Positions 1-10,150 of a DNA stretch of 64,000 nucleotides are shown in pieces (position 1 is the first letter of the stretch; the number at the start of each line of letters is the position of its first letter). The stretch is taken from contig CP087969.1 in NCBI GenBank assembly GCA_024703915.1, positions 2,108,001-2,172,000 on the forward strand, given 5' to 3'. A program made the position numbers and the translations under genes. Below the pieces are notes generated by a model, which worked only from the letters and a program-made list of their open reading frames with translations, did no database searches and had not been told where the DNA came from. The DNA comes from Massilia sp. H-1 (GTDB lineage Bacteria; Pseudomonadota; Gammaproteobacteria; Burkholderiales; Burkholderiaceae_D).

Positions 1-417
1 CGCTTGACGGCCCCGCTCTTTTCGATGCCGGTCAGCTTGCCGCCGTCGGCATCGATGGCGTACAGGCTAAAGCGCTGCTGTCGGTGTCGCCCGGCGTGAT
101 ATTGACGACGCCGAACACCAGCCGCTTCTCATTGAGCCAGTACGGTGTCGCCACGTCCGCATTCGGAAAGCGCGATGACGCGCGGCGTCATCGTCTCGAG
201 GTCGACCACGACCAGGCCCGTGCGCACGCCCTTCTCCCCCGCCGCCGTCATGACGACCTGGCGGCCGTCGGGCGACATGCGCGCATTGGCGTAAGCGGGG
301 TCCTGGAAGAAGGCGGCGGCCGGCACACGGCCGCCTGGGCCAGCGCCAGGGCCGGCGCCAGCAGCCATGCCGCCGCCAGCGCCGTGCGGCGCGCGTATCC
401 CATCACTGCGAGCGGCA
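1..417 (-). CDS. S9 (prolyl oligopeptidase-type) peptidase, N-terminal part
   Basis: Start of an exported serine peptidase whose catalytic domain lies beyond base 1. The first methionine can be at 417 (MPLAVMGYARR) or 403 (MGYARR). Both lead into a signal peptide with a twin-Arg then hydrophobic core (WLLAPALALAQA). The mature part shows PD40/beta-propeller strands typical of the S9 N-terminus, such as ARMSPDGRQVVMTAAG and LVVVDLETMTPRVIAL, then a segment around PYWLNEKRLVFGVV. The frame breaks near 322, near 170 and at 62, where GCTTTAGCC stands for a likely GCTGGCC. It begins 10 bases after the stop of the M20 gene, so the two form one unit. The family is clear from the propeller motif; the exact subfamily cannot be told. 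Confidence 0.6.
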
Positions 418-427
418 TCGGCGTGCC

Positions 428-1751
428 CTATTTCTTCATCAGGTCAAGCAAGGCGATCACGCCCGTTTCTACGCCCGTCTTGACGGCGACGTCGGGCACG
501 ATTTTGAACATCGGGCTGTGGTTGCTTAGGCCACCGCCGGACCGCCATTCTGGGCCGCCGCCAGCGCCGCGCCCGGGGTGCCGCCGATCGTGTAATACAC
601 GCTCGGCACGTAGGGCTCGCGCGTGAAGTTGCCGAAGTCTTCGGCCACCATCGAGGTGCGCTTGAAGTCGGACACGAAGATGCTTAGGCGCCGAGCTTGT
701 CGGTCCACAGCTTGCGCATGCGCGCGCTCAGGGTGGTGTCGTTAATCACCGGCAGCGAAGGGTCGTCCGTCATTTTCACGGTCGGCAGCAGATGCTCAGG
801 CATGCCGTAGGCGCGGCCCGTGTTCTCGGCCACCCGCTTGATGGCGGCCAGCAGCAGCTCGCGCGTGGCCGGGCTCTCCGAGCGCACCGTCAGCTCCAGC
901 TTGGCCAGGTCGGAAATGATGTTCGGCTTGGTCCCGGAATGGAAGGAGCCGACCGTGATCAGGCCCGGTTCGCGCGGACCGAGTTCGCGCGAGACGATCG
1001 TTTGCAGCGCCAGCACGATCTGGGCGCCGAGCACCACCGGGTCTTTGCCCGTGTGCGGCGAGGCGCCGTGGGTGCCGATGCCGGGGATGTTGATTTCCAG
1101 CGTGTCGACGCCCGAATACGGGGCCGGATCGAGATTGATCTTGCCCGCTTCGATGCTTAAGCAAAGACGTGCATCGCCAGCGCGTAGTCCGGCTTGCCAA
1201 AACGCTTCCAGATCTGGTCGGCCATCATGTCGCGCGCGCCCCACGTTCCTCGGCTAGGCTGGCCGATCAGCATCAGCGTGCCTTTCCACTGGCCTTTCAT
1301 GGCGGCCATCTGGTGCGCGGTGCCGACCAGGGTCGTCATGTGCACGTCGTGGCCGCAGGCGTGCGCCACCGGCACGTCGCGCCCGCTCATGTCTTTCTGG
1401 ATCACCCTGGAAGCGTTGGGCAGGCCCGATTTTTCCTCGACCGGCAAGCCGTCCATGTCGGCGCGCATCATCACGGTCGGGCTGGCGCCGTTCTTCAGGA
1501 TCGCCACCACGCCGGTCTTGCCGACCCCTTCGGTCACCTCGAATCCGGCTTCGCGCAGCTCTTTGGCCATGCGCGCGGCCGTCTTCACTTCCATGAACGA
1601 CAGTTCAGGATTGCGGTGCAGGTAGTCGAACAGGGGGGCGAGCCGGGTGTCGTAGTCGCGCGACGGCTGCACTGAGCGCGGTATCGGCGGCGCTGGCCAG
1701 CGATGCGGGCAACAGCAGCAGGGACAGCAGGGTGGTGCGGGAGCGGGACAT
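428..1751 (-). CDS. M20 family metallo-amidohydrolase, exported
   Basis: About 440 residues, a usual length for M20D amidohydrolases (hippurate, IAA-amino-acid or aminobenzoyl-glutamate type), which hydrolyse an N-acyl amino acid or peptide amide with two metal ions. The start at 1751 gives a signal peptide (RTTLLSLLLLPASLASA), so the enzyme is probably periplasmic. Visible motifs are RADMDGLPVEE, the metal-binding HACGHDVHMT, GARDMM, and the dimerisation part with GIGTHGASPHTGKDP. The C-terminus carries the typical MVAEDFGNF and the SNHSPMFK region and ends in LMKK. The frame breaks near 1672, 1250 (CCTAGCC for CCGGCC inside the GQPAEE motif), 1157 (GCTTAAGC for GCCAGC), 684 and 526. The substrate cannot be told. 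Confidence 0.8.
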
Positions 1752-1843
1752 GGACGGCGCCTTTCGACCGGGGTGGGATGAGCAAAATAACATCTCCCAC
1801 GGCAATCTCAAAGCGCTTTGTCGCGCCCCCGGCGCAGGCCCGC

Positions 1844-2269
1844 TCAGGCGCGGCCGATCACGGTGGCGGTGGCGCGCAATTCGTCGATCAGGGCGAGCGC
1901 ATGCACGCCCGACATGGCGTGCGGATTAATTTCCGGCACTTCGCAGAAACGCAGCAGCGTCGACGCGTTGAGCTTGGCCAGATTGGCCTGGCCCATGGTC
2001 CAGCAGGCATAGCGGCGCTCGGAGATTTCCTCGTAGTGCAGCAGCACCACGTCGGTATGGCGCGGATCGCGCAGGATCCGGGCGTACAGCGCATTGATGG
2101 CAGCGCGCCCGCCTTCGAGCACCTGCATGTACACGCTGTCGCTGTAGCACAGGATGCCGGTGATGCCGTTGCTCGGATTGTGGGCATGCGACTGCTGCAT
2201 GATGTCGTGGATGACCTTGTGCTGGGTGTCGCCGACAGCGCGGCTGGCGTACAGGAGTCTGACAAGCAT
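1844..2269 (-). CDS. BLUF-domain blue-light sensor (stand-alone)
   Basis: An intact 141-residue protein made of one BLUF domain and a short tail. BLUF proteins bind FAD and switch a hydrogen-bond network on blue light. The photocycle residues fall at the canonical spacing of AppA: Tyr7 in LLYASR, Asn31, Gln49 in YMQVLEG, and Trp90 in RRYACWTMG. The core motif SNGITGILCYSD is complete. There is no attached output domain, so it must act through a partner protein. It follows folE by 18 bases on the same strand and is probably co-transcribed with it. It is one of the few unbroken genes in this part of the window. Confidence 0.92.
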   Translation of the reverse strand: MLVRLLYASRAVGDTQHKVIHDIMQQSHAHNPSNGITGILCYSDSVYMQVLEGGRAAINALYARILRDPRHTDVVLLHYEEISERRYACWTMGQANLAKLNASTLLRFCEVPEINPHAMSGVHALALIDELRATATVIGRA

Positions 2270-2287
2270 GATGAGGGTCCGGTTGGT

Positions 2288-2995
2288 CTAGCGTTTAATC
2301 AGAGACAAAAATTCGCGCCGCAAGTTCGGATCCTTGAGGAAGGAGCCGTGCATGACGCTGTTGATCATCTTCGCATCCATGTCCTTGACGCCGCGCCACT
2401 GCATGCAGAAGTGATCGGCTTCCATGACCACGGCCAGGCCGTCCGGCTGCATTTTTTCCTGCAGCACGTCGGCCAGCTGGACCACGGCTTCTTCCTGGAT
2501 TTGCGGGCGGCCCATGATCCACTGGGCGATGCGGGCATACTTGGACAGGCCGATCAGGGCCGAATGCTCGTTCGGCATCACCCCGATCCAGACCTTGCCG
2601 ATGACCGGGCACAGATGGTGCGAACAGGCGCTGCGCACCGTGATCGGGCCCACGATCATCAATTCATTGAGTGCGGCGGCGTTCGGAAACTCCGTGACGG
2701 GCGGCATCGGCACGTAGCGGCCGCCGAACACTTCATTGATGAACATCTTGGCCACGCGCCGCCCCGTCTCCTGGGTGTTGTGGTCGTTCGCGGTGTCGAT
2801 CACCAGGCTTTCGAGCACGCCCTGCAGCTTGGCGCTGACTTCGTCGAGCAGCGCGTCGAGCTCGCCCGGCTCGATATAGCTGGCGATGTTGTCGTTGGCG
2901 TGGAAGCGCGTCTTGCTCCTGACCAGGCGCTCGCGGATCCGCTCCGAGACGGGAACGCTGACCGGTGTCAGCGTCGATGTCAAATCTGTTGGCAT
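2288..2995 (-). CDS. folE: GTP cyclohydrolase I
   Basis: Intact, 235 residues. Converts GTP to 7,8-dihydroneopterin triphosphate, the first step to tetrahydrofolate and also to queuosine precursors; cytosolic decamer. The C-terminal two thirds hold the family motifs: HNTQETGRRVAKM, the zinc site CSHHLCPVIGKVWIG with Cys and His ligands, LIGLSKYARI, the second zinc Cys in EADHFCMQWRGV, and the C-terminal LRREFLSLI. The first 35 residues (TSTLTPVSVPVSERI and on) are a divergent extension. The BLUF gene lies directly downstream. queC is in the same window at 24.7 kb but is not linked. Confidence 0.96.
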   Translation of the reverse strand: MPTDLTSTLTPVSVPVSERIRERLVRSKTRFHANDNIASYIEPGELDALLDEVSAKLQGVLESLVIDTANDHNTQETGRRVAKMFINEVFGGRYVPMPPVTEFPNAAALNELMIVGPITVRSACSHHLCPVIGKVWIGVMPNEHSALIGLSKYARIAQWIMGRPQIQEEAVVQLADVLQEKMQPDGLAVVMEADHFCMQWRGVKDMDAKMINSVMHGSFLKDPNLRREFLSLIKR

Positions 2996-3101
2996 GCTAA
3001 AAGCCCATGTAAAAAGTGGAAGCGCGGACGGCAGGACGGTAGGCCGCGTGCTGCACTGGCTTGCTCATGGTAGCGCAAAAGCCGCTGGCAGCTTGTCGCA
3101 A

Positions 3102-3968
3102 TTATACGCAAGCAAGTGCCACCCTGTTCGGCAGGCTCAGCGTTCGGTCCAGCGCAGCGGCAGGGGCGGCGCGCGCCAGGCTGCCGCGTTCGCACTGGAA
3201 ACGCCAGCGCCGCTCCACGGCCTCGCCATCGCGCTGCCAGTCGATCGCCACCCTGCCCTGCAGTTCGAGCACGTCGCCGCTGGCAAAGTCGATGAACAAG
3301 AGCGCCGCGCGCGGTTCGAGCACCAGGTTGCCGAGGGTATTGGAAGTAGCGGTTGCCGGGATAGTCGGGCACTTCCAGGGTGGCGCCGTCGACCCGCACG
3401 AAGCCGCGCGGGGCCGCCCCGGTGCGAGATGTCGGCGCCAAGCCCTTGCCATGCGGCGGTGGCAATGAAGAAGGTATCCGCAGCTTCGACCAGGGCGCGC
3501 GTCGTCCGGCAAGCCGTCGAAGGGGGCCACCGCGTCCGGCGCTTGCGCAGGCGCGCCCGGAACCAGGTCGCGCAAGGTGATGTGCCTGGGGCAATTGCCG
3601 AAGCTCTCGCGCACCTCGAGCACCAGCTTGCCGGGCGCGCTGGAACGGACCACGCCATTGACGCGGTTGCGGCGCCGGTTCGACAAATCGATCCCCAGGA
3701 GGCCGAGCCGGGTGCCGGGCGCGAAGCGGGCGGGCGTGTCGATCTCGAGCAGCGTCTCGCTCGGCGTGCGCACGAAGCCGGGCGCGCCGTGCAGCACTTG
3801 CGCATGCACGGCCCCGTCCTGCCCCACGCTGGCAGCGAGCATGAAGGGCAGCGCAGCGAAAAATTCACGGTGCTGGTCCGGCATGAAACCGCGGATGGCG
3901 CCCCCGTTGGCGACCACGCCGGCCAGGCGCTGGGCCGCCAGTTCGCCGTGGTGAAAAGGCCCGTTCAT
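3102..3968 (-). CDS. Pyridoxamine 5'-phosphate oxidase family protein
   Basis: About 289 residues when breaks are joined. The N-terminal half reads HREFFAALPFMLAASVGQDG, then FVRTPSETLLEID and RLGLLGIDLSNRRRNRVNG, the split-barrel flavin-binding pattern of the PNPOx-like superfamily. The second half repeats a barrel-like LEPRAALLFIDFASGDVLEL followed by GRVAIDW. Such two-barrel proteins are common in proteobacteria; their substrates are mostly unknown. Start at 3968 overlaps the GST stop by four bases, so the two are translationally coupled. Frame breaks lie near 3505-3515, 3415 and 3345. A flavin-dependent oxidoreductase or reductase role is likely; a true PdxH is unlikely. Confidence 0.72.
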   Translation of the reverse strand: MNGPFHHGELAAQRLAGVVANGGAIRGFMPDQHREFFAALPFMLAASVGQDGAVHAQVLHGAPGFVRTPSETLLEIDTPARFAPGTRLGLLGIDLSNRRRNRVNGVVRSSAPGKLVLEVRESFGNCPRHITLRDLVPGAPAQAPDAVAPFDGLPDDARPGRSCGYLLHCHRRMARAWRRHLAPGRPRAASCGSTAPPWKCPTIPATATSNTLGNLVLEPRAALLFIDFASGDVLELQGRVAIDWQRDGEAVERRWRFQCERGSLARAAPAAALDRTLSLPNRVALACV

Positions 3969-4586
3969 GACGGCAGCGGCGACGACGGCATGGGGACGAA
4001 GCCGGGCAGCGCCTCCACCCGCGCCAGCCAGGCTTGCAGCGCGGGATAGGGCGCGGTGTCGATCCCGCCTTCGGGCGCGTGCCTGACGTAGCTGTAGCAA
4101 GCCAGGTCGGCGATCGTGGCGTGGCTGGCGGCCAGGAAGGCGCGCTCGCTCAGATGCGATTCCATGAAGGCCAGCAGGCGTCCCGCCACGCTGACGGCGC
4201 GTTCGCGGTCGCAGGCCAGATTCCACAGCGTGGCCGCGCGCGCGCTGGCCGGGCCGTACATCACCTCATCGCCCGCGATCGACAGCCAGCGCTGCACCGC
4301 CGCCGCGCTTGCCGCCGGGTCCTGCGGCAGCCAGTTGCTGTCCGGGGCGTAGCGCCGCACCAGGTAGACCAGAATCGCATTGCTGTCGGCCAGGGTCAGA
4401 TCGCCGTCCTGCAACACGGGAATCTGGCCCAGCGGATTGAGGCGGCGGAAAGCCGCGCTGGCGCGCACTTCGGCTAAGCGCATTGACGTACACGAAGGGC
4501 AGCGCCAGCATGCGCAGCAGCAGTTCGACGCGGTGGGCATGGCCCGAGAGCCGGGTGCCGTGCAGGATCAGGGTGGGTGTGCTCAT
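3965..4586 (-). CDS. Glutathione S-transferase family protein
   Basis: About 206 residues. The thioredoxin-like N-terminal domain starts MSTPTLILHGTRLSGHAHRV, with SGHAHRVELLL placed where the activating Ser/Cys sits, then RLNPLGQIPVLQDGDLTLADS, the glutathione-binding Pro loop and DS motif. The helical C-terminal domain holds SHATIADLACYSYV, the N-capping-box region. One break near 4477: CTTAGCC stands for CTGGCC, which restores VNALAEVRA. It is divergent from the LysR regulator across 102 bases with a palindrome, and it is coupled to the PNPOx-family gene downstream, so both are probably targets of that regulator. Confidence 0.88.
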
Positions 4587-4641
4587 GGCGGGGTTCCGCA
4601 GGATCGAAAAAGCCCATGCTATCGCTTCCACATGGCGACGT

Positions 4642-4670
4642 AAATAATGGTAATCTGCAAATCATTATTT
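4642..4670. promoter_or_regulatory. Likely LysR-type operator between lysR and gst
   Basis: A perfect 8-bp inverted repeat, AAATAATG at 4642-4649 and CATTATTT at 4663-4670, sits midway between the divergent GST and LysR starts. LysR regulators typically bind an interrupted dyad at such a place. The site is AT-rich in a GC-rich background. The assignment to this LysR is inferred from position. Confidence 0.55.
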
Positions 4671-4688
4671 CAATAGGTGGAAGAATGC

Positions 4689-5597
4689 ATGGACCGTCTC
4701 GATGAGCTACAGGTGTTCGTCGCCATCCTCGAGGCTTAAGCAGCCTGAATGGCGCCGCGCGCAGCCGCTGCGGCGTTCGCCATGCCGGCCGTCACGCGCG
4801 CCCTGGCCGCGCTCGAAGACCGGGCCGGGCTGCGCCTGGTCGAACGCACCACGCAGTCGGCTGGCGCCGACCGAGGCAGGGCTGCGCCTGGCCGACATGG
4901 CCCGGCGCGTGCTGGCCGACTACGACGACGCTGCGCGAGGAAGACGGGGGCGCCGCTGCGGCAAGCTGCGCGTGACGGCGCCGCACGTGTTCGGGCGGCG
5001 CCACGTGACGCTAAGCCATCATCGCCTTCCTGGACCAGCATCCGGACCTGCAGGTCGAACTGGTGTTCAACGACCGCAATCTCGATCTGATCGAACATGG
5101 GATCGACCTGGCAGTGCGCATCGGGCCCCTGGCCGACACCGGCATGATGGCGCGCCGGGTGGGCGAAGTGCGGCGCGTGCTGGTGGCCAGCCCGGCCTAC
5201 CTGGCCGCGCGGCGCCCCGGGCCAGTCCGCGCGACCTGGAACAGCACGACGTGATCTTCAACGCCTAGCCTGGCCAATGCCAGCGAATGGCGCTTTCGCG
5301 ACGGCCCCGGCGAGGTCCTGGTGCGGCTCAATCCGCGCCTGTCGGTCAACGAGATCGATGCGATTTTGATGGCGGTGCTGGCCGGGCGCGGCATCGGCCG
5401 CCCCCTGTCCTACCAGGTGGCCGAGCAGCTGGCGGCCAAGCACCCTGGTGCGCCTGCTGCGCGCGCATGAACCGGCGCCGCTGCCCGTGCATTTGCTGGT
5501 GCCGAGCGCGCGCCACATGGCGCCGCGCGTGCGCGCCTGCTTCGATTTTCTGGCCGCCCAACTGTCGGCCCTGGCCGTGATCGCGGGCAAAGACTGA
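4689..5597 (+). CDS. LysR family transcriptional regulator
   Basis: About 302 residues, the usual LysR length. It opens MDRLDELQVFVAILEAGSLN once the insert at 4734 (GCTTAAGC for GCTGGC) is removed; the helix-turn-helix follows through AAAAFAMPAVTRALAALEDR. The effector domain begins near GKLRVTAPHVFGRRHVT and contains DLQVELVFNDRNLDLIEHG, IDLAVRIGPLADTGMMAR and a C-terminal HLLVPSARHMAPRV. It falls in the CrgA-like, DUF24-free subgroup seen next to GST genes. Frame breaks at about 4734, 4856, 4935, 5014 (CTAAGCC for CTGGCC), 5215, 5266 (CCTAGCC for CCGGCC) and 5440. Divergent from the GST/PNPOx pair, which it likely controls. Confidence 0.85.
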
Positions 5598-5648
5598 GGC
5601 AAGCGTGCGCCGCTTGCCAAAGCGGCAAGGCTCGGGGATCATAGGGGC

Positions 5649-6091
5649 ATGAAAACCACATTCTCCCCCGCCCTGCTGCGCCTGTTGGGCGCCGCCTTCC
5701 TCGCCACCGCCAGTGCCGCTTGCAGCGGCGTGCCGGGCAGCGCCCCTTCCACCCCTGCGCCTGCGCCGGTGGCCGCCGCCGCGCTTCTACTACCCTGATG
5801 CAGCAGCTCAAGGCCGAAATCGGCATTGCCGCCTGCGACACCAGCGCCCAGTGCAAGACCATCGCGGTCGGCCACAAGGCCTGCGGCGGACCGGAAGGCT
5901 ATCTGGCGTATTCCACCAAAACGGGCGACGCCGCCAAGGTGGCCAAACTGGCGGCCGACTACAACACCGAGCGCAAGAACCAGACCGCCAAATCGGGCAT
6001 GATGTCGACCTGCTCGGTCGTCCTCGATCCGGGCGCGACCTGCAGCGCCGGGCGCTGCGTGACGGGCGGCGGCGACAGCCTGGCGCGCTAA
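5649..6091 (+). CDS. Small Cys-rich lipoprotein, conserved hypothetical
   Basis: About 147 residues. The start at 5649 gives a lipoprotein signal peptide ending ATASAACSG, with Cys as the probable lipidated residue, then a Pro/Ala linker. The frame shifts once near 5790. The C-terminal domain has spaced cysteines: ACDTSAQCKTIAVG, ACGGPEGYLAYSTKT and TCSVVLDPGATCSAGRC. Small proteins with this CxxxxQC...CGGP pattern occur in related genera; I know of no assigned function. The gene ends just before a bidirectional terminator and is convergent with the S8 protease gene. Confidence 0.6.
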
Positions 6092-6118
6092 GCAAAAAAA
6101 CGGTCCTCCACCAACGAC

Positions 6119-6146
6119 AAAAGCGCCCCGAAGGGCGCTTTCTTTG
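6119..6146. terminator. Bidirectional rho-independent terminator
   Basis: Stem AAAGCGCCC at 6120-6128, tetraloop CGAA, stem GGGCGCTTT at 6133-6141, then CTTT on the plus strand and TTTTG on the minus strand. It separates the convergent lipoprotein and S8 protease genes. Confidence 0.85.
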
Positions 6147-6189
6147 CCTGATGCGGCGGGACGGACCTTGCGGCCCGCCCCGGACGCGA

Positions 6190-9100
6190 TCAGTAAGCGA
6201 CTGCGGACGACGCCGAACGGGCGGTGTCGAACAGCGGCAGCGGATCGTTGGTGTTGACTTCGATCAGGGTCGTACCCTGGGCGACGCCGCCAACGATGTA
6301 GCGCAGCGCGCCGAGGTGGCGTTGGCCTGCGGCAAGACCGGACCAGCCGACGCTGACCGAGGCGGTGCCGCCCATGTAGGCCACGCCAGGCAGGGTGGCC
6401 TTGAAGCCGCCGCTGATGACGTTCGGTGCCATGATCCACGACGACAGCTTGTACTCGGCCGAACCGTTCAGCGGGTCATAGCCGATCACGCACACCTTGT
6501 AGTTGCCTGCGGCCGGATTGATCAGCTGCACGCGCTCGTTGGAGCCGCCGTTGCCGCTCGAGGTGAGCGTATTGGCAGGCGAGACCACGATCAGGTCCAG
6601 ATCCGAATCCGAACCATGCCGCATGGTGTCGTCGTCGTACAGCGCGAAGCGCGCCGCCAGGGTACCGGCAGGGATCGTCACGTTGTGCACATTGACACCG
6701 GCGCCGCCATGCCAGCGGCAAGCCGCGGTGTAGACCGTGCTGTTGGTGCCGGAGGCGCCCACCGTGCGGGTTTCCTGCACTGCTGGCAGCAGACCCGATT
6801 TCACGCTCGTCATGGCGCTTAAGCAAAGCCGGTACCGATGGTGAACACCTTGCTGCCGGTGGCCGCTTCCAGCGTGCAGCGAGGCCGGTGCCGACAGGGC
6901 CGAACCGCGTGCGGTCAGCGGGCTGCGCACATTGGTCACGCCGTCCGACCAGACCAGGCTGCCGTACACCCAGGTATCGATCGGTGCATTGGTGCGGGTC
7001 AGCTTGACCTTGAACGTGGCTTTGGCAGCCGCGCCGATGGTCAGGCTAGGCGGCTGCACGTCGACCGTGTAGCCGGGCAGGCTGGCCGTGGCGTTGTAGG
7101 TCGCGGTGGTGGTGCCCACGTTGGTCACGGTACGGGTCAGCGTCAGCGAACCGAGCACGTTGGCCGCGGTCATCGACGCCAGGTTCAGGTTATACGCAGG
7201 GATCGTGCCGATCGCGGTGCAGGTCGTGGCCGAATACACGCTTGGCGTTGATACCGCACAGGAAGCGTGCATAGTCGATCTCGGTCGCGTCGTACACCAG
7301 GCCCGGATTGGACGCGGCGCTCGGCGTGACCTGGCCCGAACCCTGGCCCCATGGCAGGGTGCCGGTGGTGCGCGCGGTGCTGTCCCATGCCACCGGCGCG
7401 TTCTGGCCGTCAGGCTTGGTCATCGAGGCGGTCGTCATCAGGGCCGACTTGATCATGGCCGGGGTCCAGCTCGGATACTTCTGCTTGAGCAGGGCCGCGA
7501 TACCGGCGATGTGCGGGCTGGCCATCGAGGTGCCCGAGTAGAACGCCCAGTTGGTCGGCGCCGCTGCACCATGCCGCTTGCCACCGCATTGCGCTGGTCG
7601 CGGCTCAGGTCGGCGGTGACAGCCACCCAGGATGTCGCTGCCAGGCGCCGAGACGTCCGGTTTCATGATGTTGGCATTGGCCACGTTCGGGCCGCGCGAG
7701 GACGAACCGCTCATCTGCGGCGCCTGCACGGTCGGATCGACCACGCCGCGCAGGTTGCCCAGCGAAGCGGTGGCGCTGCCCGGATTGGCATCCAGGTAGA
7801 CTTTGAGGGCATTGCCGTCCACCGCCTTCAGGTGCACGGTCGAGAGCGAGTGCGCCTGGTTGATGATGGTGTCGGCGCCGCCGGTCACGTTGGCGATGAT
7901 GACGCCACCGCACCGGCAGCCTTGCCGTTGGCGCTCTTGTTGACCAGCACGTTGGCGCCGCGGTCGCACACCAGCACCTTGCCAGCCACCTTGGCCGGAT
8001 CGAGCAGCGGGGTCACCGCGTCGGCCGCGCCGAAGCAGCGCAGCAGGTTGTCGGTGACAGGCGCGCCGTCGAAGCTTGCGTCGTCGCGCGAGCGGATCAT
8101 CGGCGCATAGCCGGTCTGGGCGTTGGACGAAGCACCGGTCATGACGGTGCCGCTGCCGAGGGTGGCGTCGCCGACGAACAGGCGGTTGTGGGTCGAATTG
8201 CCGACCGAGGTCAGCCATGGGCTGATGTGCGCGGTCGGGGTGACGTTGGTCGCGGTCGGGCCGCCGTTACCGGCCGAAGCGGCAACGAACACGCACGGCT
8301 GCTGGCCGCGCCGAGGAAGGCCACTTCGGTCGCTTCGCTGAACGAACCGCCGCCGGCGTTCGGGCCGATCGAGAAGTTGATCACGTTCACGCCGTCTTTG
8401 ACGGCCTGCTCGACTGCGGCCACGCTGTTGGCGGTGGCGCAGCCGTTCTTGCCGCTCACGCCGTCAGTCCAGCACACCTTGTAGGCGGCCACGCGGGCGC
8501 GGGGGCCATGCCCGACACCTTGCCCAACACCAGGCCGTTGTTATTGACGATCACGTTGGCATTGCCATGCTACCGTGCTGGCCGTGTGGGTACCGTGGCC
8601 GCCGCTGCCTTCGGCGCCGAGCGACCGAATCGCGGGCCGACAGGAATTCCGTCCAGTGCAGGGTCTGGGTCGGGCTCTTGAAGTAGCGGGCACCGATCAG
8701 TTTGTTGTTGCAATTGGCGACAGCGAAGCCTTCGCCGGTCACGCAGCTGCCTTTCCAGCTGGTAGGCGGCGCGCCGTAGACCACGGTCGAACCGCTGTGG
8801 CTGGCGTTGCCATTGTTGTCGACGCGGTCGGCAAAGCTTGGATTTTCCGGCCAGATGCCGCTGTCGACGATACCGATCACGATATCTTCACCGGCGCTAG
8901 CCTGGCCGCCCAGCTGCGACCACAGGCCGCCGGGCGCGTCCAGACCGAGGAAGGTCGGGGTGTAGTTGGTATCGAGCTGCATGACCGAGTCGGCGCTGAT
9001 ATTGGCCACGCTTAAGATTTTTCTTGAGCGAACGCACTTCATCGTCGGTCAGCATGGCCGCGAAGCCGTTGAACACCACCTTGTACTCGTGGGTGATCTG

Positions 9101-9367
9101 GGATGCCGGGACGGTGGCGGTGACGCTGGCCTGCTTGGTCTCGAGGTAATGGATGTAGTTCTGGACGTCGGTCGCCTCGACATTGAGGCGGGTGCTTAGG
9201 CTTCCGGCTTGGTGGCCGCCAGGTGGCAGGGTGCCGCCGGTGTAGGTGGCGACCGGCTTGTCGGCCAGTTGCACGATGTAGGAACGGCGCGCTTCCTGGG
9301 CATGGGCGGATACCGCCAGCGTGGACAGCAGCAGCGCGACGGCGGCGGAGACAGGGCGAAGATTCAT
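6190..9367 (-). CDS. Secreted S8 (subtilisin-like) serine protease with PA insert
   Basis: About 1,059 residues when joined. Order of parts: signal peptide (SAAVALLLSTLAVSAHA); inhibitor I9 propeptide (RRSYIVQLADKPVATY to VVFNGFAAMLTDDE); catalytic Asp in IVIGIVDSGIWPENPSF; catalytic His in GGHGTHTAST; Asn in VAASAGNGGP; a PA insertion with GKVLVCDRGANVLVNKS; catalytic Ser in GTSMASPHIAGIAALLKQ; an Fn3-like domain (LTRTVTNVGTTTATYN); and a C-terminal beta domain with DSDLDLIVVSPANT. The triad is complete. Breaks lie near 6306, 6816 (GCTTAAGC for GCCAGC), 6880, 7235, 7565, 7620, 7905, 8300, 8500, 8570, 8630, 9008 and 9196. A Shine-Dalgarno AAGGA precedes the start. The PEP-CTERM gene upstream runs into it without a stop (see findings). 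Confidence 0.9.
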
Positions 9368-9395
9368 GAATGCGGTCCTTGCGGTCAGAGGGAGG

Positions 9396-10150
9396 TCAGA
9401 ACGGGTAGCGCGGCGGCGGCGGGTGGCGCCCAGTGCTGCCAGGCCGAGGCCGCTGAGCAGGAACGAGGCCGGTTCCGGCACGGCGTTCAGGGTCACGTTG
9501 TCGAGGGCGAACTGGGCCTGGTTGAATGCCGGGCTGTCGACCGAATTGCTGCACGCATTGTTGACGTCGTAGATGCAGGCGCTGATGGTCAGGTTGGTGA
9601 ACACATTGCCGCGGAAAGCGGCGTCGAGCGCGGCGGCGCCGAACATGAACTGGCCGTTATTGTTTTGGCCAGGGAAGGCCAGGGTGGTCGAGACCGACTG
9701 GCCGAACCAGTTGGTGCCGGACAAAACCAGCTGACCGTAATCGCCCGGACCGACCGGCACCGGCGAAATGAAGGAGAAATTCAGGCCGCTGATGGTGAAA
9801 CCGTTCAGCTGGCCAGGGTGGGTGAATTGCACGCCGCCATCATTAAGGATGGCCAGGTAGTTGCCATTGCCGCCGACCGGGCAGCCGATGACGTCGCAGC
9901 TGAAGGGATCGTTGCTGTCGAGAACGGCGCCAATGCCGCTGACCAGATTCATCGATGCGGCCACGGGGCCTTCCACGAACAACATGTTGTAGCCGGATTC
10001 ATCGACCGCGGTGCCGCTTTCGTAGACCGAAGGGGCGAGCGTGTCGAAAGTGAGGGTGTCTGCCAACACCGGCGCTGCGAACAGCGATGCCATCAGGCCA
10101 ATCATGGTCGCGCCGAGGCGCGGGGTGAGTCTCTGGTTCATTATTTTCAT
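9396..10150 (-). CDS. PEP-CTERM sorting domain protein
   Basis: About 250 residues. Signal peptide TMIGLMASLFAAPVLA, a beta-rich extracellular-type domain (TFDTLAPSVYESGTAVDES, TISGLNFSFISPVPVGPG, QFALDNVTLNAVPEP), then the PEP-CTERM signal VPEPASFLLSGLGLAALGAT followed by RRRR. PEP-CTERM tails are recognised by exosortase (EpsH/XrtA) in bacteria that make exopolysaccharide. In the printed frame there is no stop after RRRRATR. A stop at 9396 appears if one base is shifted, so that end is inferred. Start at 10150 has the Shine-Dalgarno AAGAGGG. The partner exosortase is not in this window. Confidence 0.8.
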
